A stretch of 49,261 bases of DNA from a cf. Phormidesmis sp. LEGE 11477 (GTDB lineage: Bacteria > Cyanobacteriota > Cyanobacteriia > Phormidesmidales > Phormidesmidaceae). The translations under genes were made by a program, and so were the position numbers. Shown in pieces: positions 27,003-34,877 of this stretch. The notes beneath the pieces were generated by a model. That model searched no databases. It was not told the origin of the DNA and was given only the letters and a program-made list of their open reading frames with translations. The stretch is taken from positions 1 through 49,261 of the forward strand of contig NZ_JADEXO010000038.1 in assembly GCF_015207105.1 (NCBI RefSeq). The letters are read 5' to 3'. Numbering within the stretch: the stretch's first letter is position 1; each line of letters opens with the position of its first letter.

Positions 27003-28301
27003 TCAAGGCAAATGAAGACGAACGTATTCCATCACCATCGGCCTTAGCGTAAACCCAGCAGCGCTTTTTTCAATCAGCGATCGCCGCAACAATGCACTGA
27101 CCGCTGGCAGCGTATGAGGAGAGTTCATCTCACCAGGCTGTACGGGCTCTGCGCGCTCAGCTAACTGATACAAGATATCTCGCTCCTCATCAGAAAGACG
27201 TTCGTACTGCTGGTCGATCAGATACTCAATATCGCCGAACAAGGTCATGCGCTGCTTAAGAAAGCTGCGAACGTCGCCATCAAAAACTTCTTGAATAGTC
27301 ATTGCTACAATCCTTAGCATCAGCGGATTGCCCTGGTACTGCTTTACCAGCAGTTTCCAGTAGGACTGGGCTGAGAGCGCCTCCTCTGCTAGGATGCACT
27401 CTGCGGCCTCGTAGTGAAGCCCCTTTAGCGCTAAATGGCGAATCGAAAGGCTAGTGGCTGAGCCTTTGAGCTCACGGTTGCTTTCTCGGCTGGTGACGAT
27501 GATACAACTCTTATGAGGTTCTTCGCCTAGCCGCTTGAGTAATTCCCGATAAGATTCGTAGCCCGCTTCGTATTCCCCGATCAAACTACCGCCGCTCAGA
27601 ATACTCTCTAAATTATCGAGCACGATCAGACAGCGATGTTCGCTGAGATAAGTCATCACGGCCTGGAGCTGGTCATACCATTCGACCCCTTCGCTAAACG
27701 GCTCGGGTAGCTGGGCTTGCCAGTGGCTGAGGACGTGCTGCAGCTGAGGCTTGTGCCGTAGTGACTGCCAGATCACCCCATCAAAGTTTGCTTGGGCGGC
27801 TTTGGCTAGTCGAATGGCCAAAGACGTTTTACCGATGCCAGCGGGGCCATTGATGGTCACTAGCCGACAGGGAGAGGCTCCTAAAATCCAGTTTTTAAGC
27901 TGGTCTAGTTCCACGTCACGACCGTAGAGCACAGGAACATCGGGCATCTGAGCCCAGTTAACAGCTACTGAATTGCCTCGATATCCAGCTGCTTCGAGCC
28001 AGGTTGCCACATCTCGCCAGCTAGTCAAGGTGTTGCGATCGCGTTCTACTAGCACTTCTACATAGCGATAGAGCCCTTGGCTGAGCGCCACCTCAACAGT
28101 GCGAGTAGCGGTATATTGCTGCTCAGCAATCTCAGTTGGGCTATATCCTAGCAGTAGCCCACGCAGCCTGATTTGCTCTACCTCAGTTAGATCGGGTCGC
28201 TTGTGAGGCATTACATTAGCCTTGGCAGCGGCCAGATCGGCACAGAGTCTTGCCATATTCCATTGCTGATCCGCTTGCTCAAAGAGCTGTCCTGAATCCA
28301 T
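27003..28301 (-). CDS. STAND ATPase (NB-ARC type) with N-terminal HTH-like domain
   Basis: A 432-residue protein. Residues 36-90 look like a helix-turn-helix-type domain of cyanobacterial STAND proteins (LTEVEQIRLRGLLLGYSPTE and on). The NTPase domain has Walker A GPAGIGKTS (152-160) and Walker B LIVLDN (225-230), and helical/winged-helix parts follow to the end. STAND proteins are ATP-driven molecular switches. Most cyanobacterial relatives carry WD40 or TPR sensor repeats at the C-terminus, but this one stops after the winged-helix part and has none. The stop (27003-27005) overlaps the TTG that could start the kinase, so they form an operon. The partner or effector is unknown; regulation and defence are both possible. 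Confidence 0.85.
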   Translation of the reverse strand: MDSGQLFEQADQQWNMARLCADLAAAKANVMPHKRPDLTEVEQIRLRGLLLGYSPTEIAEQQYTATRTVEVALSQGLYRYVEVLVERDRNTLTSWRDVATWLEAAGYRGNSVAVNWAQMPDVPVLYGRDVELDQLKNWILGASPCRLVTINGPAGIGKTSLAIRLAKAAQANFDGVIWQSLRHKPQLQHVLSHWQAQLPEPFSEGVEWYDQLQAVMTYLSEHRCLIVLDNLESILSGGSLIGEYEAGYESYRELLKRLGEEPHKSCIIVTSRESNRELKGSATSLSIRHLALKGLHYEAAECILAEEALSAQSYWKLLVKQYQGNPLMLRIVAMTIQEVFDGDVRSFLKQRMTLFGDIEYLIDQQYERLSDEERDILYQLAERAEPVQPGEMNSPHTLPAVSALLRRSLIEKSAAGFTLRPMVMEYVRLHLP

Positions 28302-28640
28302 AGCAGTTGGGGCGAAAGTGAAGCCGACCTACGGATCAAGGCTTTAGATACAGCGACGATCCGATATAGCTATCAACTATTGGGGGCAGGCACAGCTATT
28401 GACGACAAGAGTGATCTTAAGAGATCTCAGAGCACTGGTATCTACGAATACACACATTCATAACTATCTTCATAACCTGGCTCATGTGTAGAGCTAGACA
28501 GCCAGAAAAATGTATCGGAACAGTCGTCAGCAGCCCTAAATACAGCCGATGCCACACTTGATTGGCATCACACTTGTTAGCATCGTGGTAGAGATTTATC
28601 TCTTTTTTCTGTTCTCTGCGTTCACCTGACGCTCTAGCGT
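28302..28640. other. Divergent promoter region between STAND operon and ABC1 kinase
   Basis: This 339-bp spacer holds the upstream regions of two divergent units. No gene or clear promoter boxes were seen. ATCACACTTG/CCACACTTG with a following GCATC is doubled at about 28553-28583. A copy of TTCATAACC-GCTCATG (see 24143) is at about 28469. Confidence 0.45.
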
Positions 28641-28649
28641 GTGAATACT

Positions 28650-30479
28650 ATGCCCCGCTCTCCTATTCCCTCCATACTGACACCTAGCCAAATTTCACGG
28701 CAGCGCGAGATTGCCGAGGTTTTCCTCAAAAATGGTTGGGACTATATGCGGCGCTTGCTCACTGGCAACGCGGAAGACGAGCCAGACCTGCCCCCGCCGG
28801 CTGTACTCCGTAATATCTTGACTGAGCTAGGCCCGGTCTATGTCAAGCTAGGCCAGCTACTGAGCACCCGCCCGGATTTGCTCTCGCCTTCTTATATCAA
28901 AGCGCTTAGTGACCTGCAGTCGACGGTGCCAGCGGTGAGCGCCGATCAAATTCAAGTGTTTATCCGGCAAAATATGCTGCGATCGCCCGAGGAGATATTT
29001 GCCGAAATTGACTATGTTGCGATCGCCGCAGGATCGATTGGTCAAACCCACCGCGCCGTTCTCCAAAACGGTCAGCCTGTCGCCGTCAAAGTGCAGCGCC
29101 CTGGCATCGTCAAACAGGTCGAGCGCGATATCAGCTTGATCAAAGATATTGCTCGGCTGGTTTCCCCTACGCAGTTTGGCCAGCGCTATAACATCACCCA
29201 GCTCGCCGACGAATTCAAAGCAGCGCTGACCGCTGAGCTAGACTTTACCACCGAAGCTCGCTACACCGACGAGCTGCGCCAAAACCTGCTAGATAGCTCT
29301 TGGGTCGATTCCGAACGGCTAACAGTACCCAAAATTCTCTGGCCCCTTACCAATTCAAAAATTCTAGTGATGGAATGGCTAGATGGCAAGCCGCTGCTAC
29401 AGGGGGCTATTTTTTCTTACAAGTCTACTAAAAAAGCTAGCAACCGCGCTGCCAACAGTCCGTTCGGCAATAGCTGGCCAAACAACGGAACAGACAGTCC
29501 GTTTGACACTATCGCTCGTCTGCCTCAAAGCACGTTCCCTGGCGTGTTCCAGAATCCATTTCAAGCAGATAGAACAGACGACATCAACACAGAAGAAAAA
29601 GAAGCGAGAAGCAAAATTACCACGCTGTTGTTTCGCGCTTTTCTCTCACAGTATTTTGTTACAGGTTTTTTCCACGCGGATCCTCATCCTGGTAATCTGT
29701 TCTATCTCAACGATGGCAGAGTCGCCATTTTAGACTGCGGCATGATGGGCCGCTTGGATCCTAAAACTCGTGCCACGCTCACAGAACTGGTGCTGGCCAT
29801 TGTTAGCTCTGATGCTCAACGCTGCGCTCAGCTGACGCTTCAAGTCACCGAACCGCTGAAGCCGGTAGATCTGGTTCGATTAGAAAGCGACTACAGTCGA
29901 CTGCTAGGCCGTTACTATGGCCTCGATCTAAGTCGGTTCAATACGGCTGAAGCCTTTGGCGCAGTGATTGAAACGGGCATTCGCAATCACCTGCGCTGGC
30001 CCGCCAATATTGGCCTATTCACTAAATCTCTAGCCAATCTAGAAGGCGTGGCTAGACAGTTCGATCCTTCTGTGAACCTGATGAGCGAAATTAGGCCGCT
30101 GATGGTTGATCTGTTTCAACAGCAGCTCATCGGAGCCGATCCACTACAGCTACTTTTACGTACGGGGTTAGAGTTTCGTAACCTATCGATGTCTGCGCCT
30201 AGGCAAGTCGGCTTCTTACTCGATCGACTCAGTGATGAAACCCTACGGTGGAATCTACAGATTCAGGGCCTATCATCTATGCAGCGTAGCCTAGAAAAAG
30301 CTGCGAATCGACGCGCGTTTAGCACAGTGGTTGCAGCCTTGATCATCGGTGCGGCCATTGTTTCTACTAATCAGCAGACCGAACAACTACAGTGGCTGAG
30401 CGTTTTACTCTTTGCTTCAGCTTCTTTCTTGGGGCTATGGCTGATCGGCAGTATTTTGCGCTCAGGCCGTTGGCAATAG
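28650..30479 (+). CDS. ABC1/UbiB-family atypical kinase
   Basis: A 609-residue protein of the ABC1/AarF/UbiB family. It shows the family-specific KxGQ motif (VKLGQLLSTRPDLL, about 66-79 from the ATG), the Ala-rich loop AAGSIGQTHRA, the ATP-binding Lys in VAVKVQRPG, the catalytic HADPHPGNL and the metal-binding LDCGMMG. A low-complexity insert (about 250-320) sits before the HADPHPGNL region. Two membrane segments close the protein (VVAALIIGAAIVS and WLSVLLFASASFLGLWLIG). Family members support quinone or prenyl-lipid metabolism and plastoglobule-like functions. GTG at 28641 is an alternative start three codons upstream. It is followed by a HAD gene 51 bp on, probably the same operon. Confidence 0.93.
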   Translation: MPRSPIPSILTPSQISRQREIAEVFLKNGWDYMRRLLTGNAEDEPDLPPPAVLRNILTELGPVYVKLGQLLSTRPDLLSPSYIKALSDLQSTVPAVSADQIQVFIRQNMLRSPEEIFAEIDYVAIAAGSIGQTHRAVLQNGQPVAVKVQRPGIVKQVERDISLIKDIARLVSPTQFGQRYNITQLADEFKAALTAELDFTTEARYTDELRQNLLDSSWVDSERLTVPKILWPLTNSKILVMEWLDGKPLLQGAIFSYKSTKKASNRAANSPFGNSWPNNGTDSPFDTIARLPQSTFPGVFQNPFQADRTDDINTEEKEARSKITTLLFRAFLSQYFVTGFFHADPHPGNLFYLNDGRVAILDCGMMGRLDPKTRATLTELVLAIVSSDAQRCAQLTLQVTEPLKPVDLVRLESDYSRLLGRYYGLDLSRFNTAEAFGAVIETGIRNHLRWPANIGLFTKSLANLEGVARQFDPSVNLMSEIRPLMVDLFQQQLIGADPLQLLLRTGLEFRNLSMSAPRQVGFLLDRLSDETLRWNLQIQGLSSMQRSLEKAANRRAFSTVVAALIIGAAIVSTNQQTEQLQWLSVLLFASASFLGLWLIGSILRSGRWQ

Positions 30480-30530
30480 CAAGGATAAAGGTATGCTGAG
30501 GGAACGACGTTTCAGTTTCCCTCCGGCAGC

Positions 30531-31247
30531 GTGGCAGTTTTAATCTTTGACTTTGATGGCACTATTGCCGACACGCTCGATACGATCGTGCGGATTACTA
30601 ACCGCATTGCTCCAGAGTATGGCTATTCGCCAACCACGCCAGAAAAGCTGCGCTACTATCAGTCTTTGAGCACCCAAGAAATGCTCAAGCAATCAGAAAT
30701 TCCGCTGTTTCGCCTGCCGTTTTTGCTGCGCCAGGTCCGCCGAGAAATGAGTGCAGAGCTAGAGACGGTTTCAGTCGCGGATGAACTGGTGCCTGCGATT
30801 AAATCTCTGAAGAGAAACGGGCACGAGCTGATGATTATGAGCTCTAACTCCAAGCAAAATATCTTGCGGTTTTTAGAACGGCAGCAGATTGCCGATCTGT
30901 TTAGTGTCATTCAGGGGGGCGTGGGTCTATTGAGCAAAGCTCGCACCCTAAAGCAGATGATTCGGCGGGAGGGTCTTGATTTCTCTCAGGTGATCTATGT
31001 CGGTGACGAGACCAGAGATATTGATGCTTCTAAGCAGGTAGGCATCTCGATTGCGGCGGTGACCTGGGGATTTAGCAGCCGAGAGGCGTTGGCGAATCAA
31101 TCCCCTGCTTTTTTGATCGATCATCCCCGTCAGCTACTAGGCATGGCGCAAATGCTGGTGAATCCTAGCTGGGTGCGTAAAGACTATCGAGGGCGATCGC
31201 CTATTGTGTCCAGGCCGGATGTGAGAGAAGCGAATCCATCATCCTGA
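30531..31247 (+). CDS. HAD-superfamily hydrolase (phosphoglycolate-phosphatase-like)
   Basis: A 238-residue HAD hydrolase with GTG start. Motif I is FDFDGTIADT (nucleophile Asp7 and acid/base Asp9), motif II MSSNS, the motif III Lys lies in SKARTLKQM, and motif IV is VGDETRDID. A helical cap of about 65 residues follows motif I (class C1). Phosphatase activity on a small phospho-substrate is likely; Gph-like is the nearest general type. The nearby ABC1 gene suggests co-transcription. The last 47 bp overlap the convergent gun4 gene. Confidence 0.87.
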   Translation: MAVLIFDFDGTIADTLDTIVRITNRIAPEYGYSPTTPEKLRYYQSLSTQEMLKQSEIPLFRLPFLLRQVRREMSAELETVSVADELVPAIKSLKRNGHELMIMSSNSKQNILRFLERQQIADLFSVIQGGVGLLSKARTLKQMIRREGLDFSQVIYVGDETRDIDASKQVGISIAAVTWGFSSREALANQSPAFLIDHPRQLLGMAQMLVNPSWVRKDYRGRSPIVSRPDVREANPSS

Positions 31248-31911
31248 CGCCTCGCAGCTGATTAGAAAGCGGTAGATGACCAATTGGGGCTGATAGATCC
31301 CAGATAAATTCCATTGGATAGCGAGTCCAAGCGCCCTCTGCTGACTTCCAGCCTAACTGTGTCCACAAGCGTTCCCAATCTTTGCCTAGGCGCGTCCACA
31401 GCTCGTGCTGCTTGCTCCAGCCAAAGCGATCTTCTGAATAAATGCGCCAGAGCGTATCGATGGTTTGCAGATCGCTCACCGGGAACTGACTGACCTCGGT
31501 AAAGTAAACCCACTTGCGCTGCATAGCCTGTTCACCTGCTAGCTCGCACAGCTTTTGCATGGTGAGTTTATCGGCGCTCTGATAGTCTTGTTTCACCAAA
31601 AGCGCCTGTAGCTCGCTGTAGTCTATGCCTCGTTCTGATTGAGGTGTGAGTAAGCCGTTGGGAAAGCGCTGATAGAGAAAGGTTTTGGTCGTATCCGATT
31701 CGCTGGCACAAAGTCGCTGATAAGCACTGCCGTGGATAGCGCTCGGGGTATTGTCTTGGCCGATTAGCTCAGCTTTTAGAAAATCAATTAGGATGCGATC
31801 GCCCGTAGCGTCTAATTCAGATAGCTCATACACGGCCTGTAGCTGTTTTTTTAAAGAGCCTGCGGCGAGGGTGGCTGTGAGGGTATCTATCCCAGTAGCG
31901 TTTGAAGACAT
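31201..31911 (-). CDS. gun4: Gun4, porphyrin-binding regulator of magnesium chelatase
   Basis: A 236-residue protein matching full-length cyanobacterial Gun4. It has an N-terminal helical bundle (about 1-80, with LKKQLQAVYELSEL), then the GUN4 core: GIDYSELQALLVKQDYQSAD, KLCELAG, KWVYFTEVSQFP, LWRIYSEDRFGWS, and GHLPLSNQLRGVRM near the end. Gun4 binds protoporphyrin IX and Mg-protoporphyrin and stimulates Mg-chelatase (ChlH) in chlorophyll synthesis. Its stop lies 47 bp inside the convergent HAD gene. The upstream region contains a 12-bp tandem repeat (32012-32059). Confidence 0.95.
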   Translation of the reverse strand: MSSNATGIDTLTATLAAGSLKKQLQAVYELSELDATGDRILIDFLKAELIGQDNTPSAIHGSAYQRLCASESDTTKTFLYQRFPNGLLTPQSERGIDYSELQALLVKQDYQSADKLTMQKLCELAGEQAMQRKWVYFTEVSQFPVSDLQTIDTLWRIYSEDRFGWSKQHELWTRLGKDWERLWTQLGWKSAEGAWTRYPMEFIWDLSAPIGHLPLSNQLRGVRMMDSLLSHPAWTQ

Positions 31912-32011
31912 GCGTTAGACGAAGGGCAGGGGCAGCCAATATGACAAGCCTGCGGTGATGGATTACGGCTTGTCCAATGATAGTAGAATAGTGGAATGCT
32001 TGCTTAGTTCA

Positions 32012-32059
32012 CCAAGTGCTTTTCCAAGTGCTTTTCCAAGTGCTTTTCCAAGTGCTTTT
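32012..32059 (+). repeat. 12-bp tandem repeat, four exact copies
   Basis: CCAAGTGCTTTT occurs four times head to tail, followed by two degenerate copies to about 32088 that reach the end of the response-regulator gene. It lies about 100 bp upstream of gun4. The copy number is probably unstable (VNTR-like). Confidence 0.95.
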
Positions 32060-32072
32060 CACTGGGTTCTTT

Positions 32073-32720
32073 TCACCGAGTGCTTTGTAGCGGAGTATGG
32101 CCATTTTCAAAGGCATAGCGAATTAGCTGAGAGCGATTTTCCAGCTCTAACTTGCTCAAAATGCTGCTGAGGTGGGTTTGAACGGTGCGAGGGCTGATAA
32201 ATAGGCGATCGCCTATCTTCTTATTGGTATAGCCCTGAATTACTTCCCAAAACACTTTTTTCTCCGCTGGTGTGAGCGGTAGCGGTGGCTTCTCCAGCGC
32301 AGAGTGAGGGCGAGTTCTTTGCAAGGCGAGATCAATTTGAGAGCTAATGCGACTGGCTTTCGCGAGCTGCGCTTCGACCTTCGCGATCAGTTCTTTGGGG
32401 TGAAAAGGCTTGACTAAATAGTCATCAGCCCCAAGCGTATGACCCTGGATTCTATCCTCTAGCTCGCAGCGTGCAGATAAAAAGATGAAAGGCAGCAGCT
32501 GACCGCCTTCGGTCTCTCTGATCTTAGTGCAAAGTTCAAAGCCATCCATTTCAGGCATGACTACGTCAGAAACGATCAGATCTGGCACTTCCTGGCTGAA
32601 GCTATTGAACCCTTCTAATCCAGAGGCGGCACTAAGTACAGCAAAACCTCTGCCTTCTAGATAGCGAGTAATGGCAACTCGTAGAGTGCGATCATCATCA
32701 ACGATCAGAATCTTTTGCAT
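32073..32720 (-). CDS. NarL/LuxR-type response regulator (Rre1/Ycf29-like)
   Basis: From the ATG at 32720 the protein has 215 residues. A longer frame to 32774 adds a non-family N-terminus (QKILIVDDD is the normal start). The receiver domain has the acidic pair Asp8/Asp9, phospho-acceptor Asp52 in VSDVVMPEMDG and the conserved Lys in LVKPFHP. A LuxR-type HTH (about 152-212) reads LTPAEKKVFWEVIQGYTNKK, then GDRLFISPRTVQTHLSSIL. This resembles cyanobacterial Rre1, the homologue of plastid Ycf29, which controls stress and chaperone genes. No kinase gene is adjacent. The subgroup call is from memory of the family and less sure than the response-regulator call. Confidence 0.85.
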   Translation of the reverse strand: MQKILIVDDDRTLRVAITRYLEGRGFAVLSAASGLEGFNSFSQEVPDLIVSDVVMPEMDGFELCTKIRETEGGQLLPFIFLSARCELEDRIQGHTLGADDYLVKPFHPKELIAKVEAQLAKASRISSQIDLALQRTRPHSALEKPPLPLTPAEKKVFWEVIQGYTNKKIGDRLFISPRTVQTHLSSILSKLELENRSQLIRYAFENGHTPLQSTR

Positions 32721-32827
32721 GCTGCCACACCTACAGACGACGTCAAGAACGAGAAATTCATAAAAACCATACATCGCAGCGGCAAGCGAATTTGTGGCTG
32801 ATGATGAGTTTTAGACAAAGTTAGCAC

Positions 32828-33892
32828 TTATTGTCTTGGATTGATTGGACGTCCTTGGTCTGGCTGAGTGAAAGCGGGCGGTGTGTATAAAAAAGCAGGG
32901 GTATCAGCAGCCGAAGGCGAGGTTAGCGGCTGAGATGAGCTTCGCGGCGCTGGCGGCGCAGAACTTGGAAACGGGGTTGCAGGGGGTACCTGGTATCCGG
33001 TCGTACCCGCCGGGGGCGACATCTGCGAGGGGGTAGGACTGTACGGCGCGGTGATAGAACTACCGGGAATCGGCTGATTGCCCGCTGCGCTCGTTCCTGG
33101 CAAGGAACCTGGTAAAGCGGAACCGTTCGAGCCACCAAGGTCAGAGGGCGAATTATACCCGCTGGGGCTGTTTCTATCTAGCTGGTTCGATTGAGAGTTA
33201 GGCAGCGTATTAGACGAAGCGCCAGTACGGTCTTCGCTCTGGTTAGCGCTGTTTCGGCTGTTGGTTTGTGCTCTCGCAGCGGCTTGCTGTTCAAGCGCCT
33301 CAACCATGGCGCTTTTTCGAGTCGTGTTTTGAGTGGACGTGGCTGGAGTCGTTGAGCTCGGGTCCAAGCCATATTGGCTGTTGGGGGAAGATAGGGTAGC
33401 CGATTGAGTATTGGCGATCGCATCATTTGGCGTAGCGTTTACTCCGACAGGGAACTGATATTCAGCTCTATACCTAGCGAATGGACCGGCTGGCCTAGAT
33501 AGCTGTGAATAAGACGGTGAATAAGACGACTGAGCTGACTGGTTATTGAGCTGACTGGGTTCACTCAGTGCTAGCTCTGATGGCAAGTTGAGATCGGATT
33601 GCCCAGCCCTAGCGTCAGTCGTCGGCAGCGTGGCGTCCAAAGAGCCCACCCCATCGCCAGAGCTTTCTAAAAGCATCTGCAGCATGTCTGCTTCTGAAAA
33701 AGCGGTCTCTTGAGCGGTTTGGTCCTGACCGTTTGGGATAGGGGCGGCAGCGCTGCCGCCTGCATTAAGTCGCCAACCGGGCTGCTTGGCATACTGCCAA
33801 AAGACCAGACACAGCAGCGCCAGAATGCTAAGAGGAGCCCCCACCATTAGTAAATAGTTCAGTGACTTTGTGCGAGTAGGCAGTAATTTCAT
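32828..33892 (-). CDS. Membrane-anchored Ser/Pro/Asn-rich hypothetical protein
   Basis: From the ATG at 33892 the protein has 354 residues; the frame extends to 34000 without a better start. One membrane segment (MVGAPLSILALLCLVFWQY, about 16-34) is followed by some 320 residues rich in Ser, Pro, Asn, Gln, Thr and Ala, without a recognised domain. It is probably an extended extracytoplasmic region exposed to the cell wall. Function unknown; the low complexity makes homology searches weak. Confidence 0.6.
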   Translation of the reverse strand: MKLLPTRTKSLNYLLMVGAPLSILALLCLVFWQYAKQPGWRLNAGGSAAAPIPNGQDQTAQETAFSEADMLQMLLESSGDGVGSLDATLPTTDARAGQSDLNLPSELALSEPSQLNNQSAQSSYSPSYSQLSRPAGPFARYRAEYQFPVGVNATPNDAIANTQSATLSSPNSQYGLDPSSTTPATSTQNTTRKSAMVEALEQQAAARAQTNSRNSANQSEDRTGASSNTLPNSQSNQLDRNSPSGYNSPSDLGGSNGSALPGSLPGTSAAGNQPIPGSSITAPYSPTPSQMSPPAGTTGYQVPPATPFPSSAPPAPRSSSQPLTSPSAADTPAFLYTPPAFTQPDQGRPINPRQ

Positions 33893-34132
33893 AAACGAGG
33901 GTTTGGCCACAATACTGACATAGTAACTGCTGCTGACTAGGATGCCCGTTCTTGAAAAGAGGCTATTGCGCCTGTTCTGAAGACCTAGCGCGGAAACCAA
34001 AAATTTTCATTAATTTTTATCCAATTCAGTATGTTTTCCGAAGCTAGGGTATCGATCTTCCTATAGCTTTCTTTGTAATATTCTCTGAAGCTTCAAGAAC
34101 TACGAGAATTCTTCGTCCAAGGGACAACCGCT

Positions 34133-34774
34133 ATGATTTCTTCTCAGACGGGTATAGACGTTGGCGTAGACGCTTTGAAGAGTTTGCCTGGAACAGTTGT
34201 GTTGCCACCCGTTCGTTCTGAGCATTTTGTCAGTCAAAAGCACGAGGTTAATCCGGCACTTGCTTTTAACTTGCTCAAAGATATTCAGTCGGTAGTCTCC
34301 GTTTGGCACGAGCAGCTACGGCAGATTGTCAACGCCCTGCATGCGCTGCATGCTCAAGGCCCGATGGTTGATGGCTGGTTAGAATCTTCTGTGCAGCCAT
34401 CGCGCCCAGTCGCCCAGGCCGCTGGGGCCGATTCTACTATCTTGCGCCACGGCGACGCGGATGCACTGCTTCGGTATGTAGAAGCCTTGGATAGTGCTAG
34501 CTCGAACGATATGAATAGATCTAGCAGCATTGGGCAAAGCGGTGACGCCACAAAAGTAAAGGAGGCAACAGCGACTTATCGCCTGTGTCATATGAATGGA
34601 AGTGGACAGGTGATATCGCAACCCTGTCCATCTGAGCAAATGGGCACGGTTAGCATGGCGATCGCCCGATACCACAAATTCCGCCAGCTAATGAACAAGA
34701 AACAGGCGATTGAGGCTAAATTACAGCGCGCTGTCGATGGTCTCACTGGCACTCGAACTGCGCTAAGAGAATAG
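34133..34774 (+). CDS. Hypothetical protein
   Basis: A 213-residue protein; no family was recognised. The N-terminal half is helical (NPALAFNLLKDIQSVVSVWH, HEQLRQIVNALHALHAQGP). The middle is Ser/Asp-rich. The C-terminal 60 residues include a probable helix with basic residues (AIARYHKFRQLMNKKQAIEA). There is no signal peptide or membrane segment. Divergent from the preceding envelope gene, it ends 103 bp before the convergent orthocaspase gene. Codon use is like its neighbours, so I consider it real. Confidence 0.6.
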   Translation: MISSQTGIDVGVDALKSLPGTVVLPPVRSEHFVSQKHEVNPALAFNLLKDIQSVVSVWHEQLRQIVNALHALHAQGPMVDGWLESSVQPSRPVAQAAGADSTILRHGDADALLRYVEALDSASSNDMNRSSSIGQSGDATKVKEATATYRLCHMNGSGQVISQPCPSEQMGTVSMAIARYHKFRQLMNKKQAIEAKLQRAVDGLTGTRTALRE

Positions 34775-34877
34775 CGGTTGATCTGAAAATAGCGGCTGGT
34801 CTGAAGAACAACTATCGATACAAGTACCTTTGCCATTTACTGGCGCAAGGCTAGAATAGCGCTATTGGCTCATACTA

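Noticed and set aside
32012-32059. Possible CRISPR array
   Set aside because: The repeats are 12 bp and directly adjacent with no spacers; simple tandem repeat.
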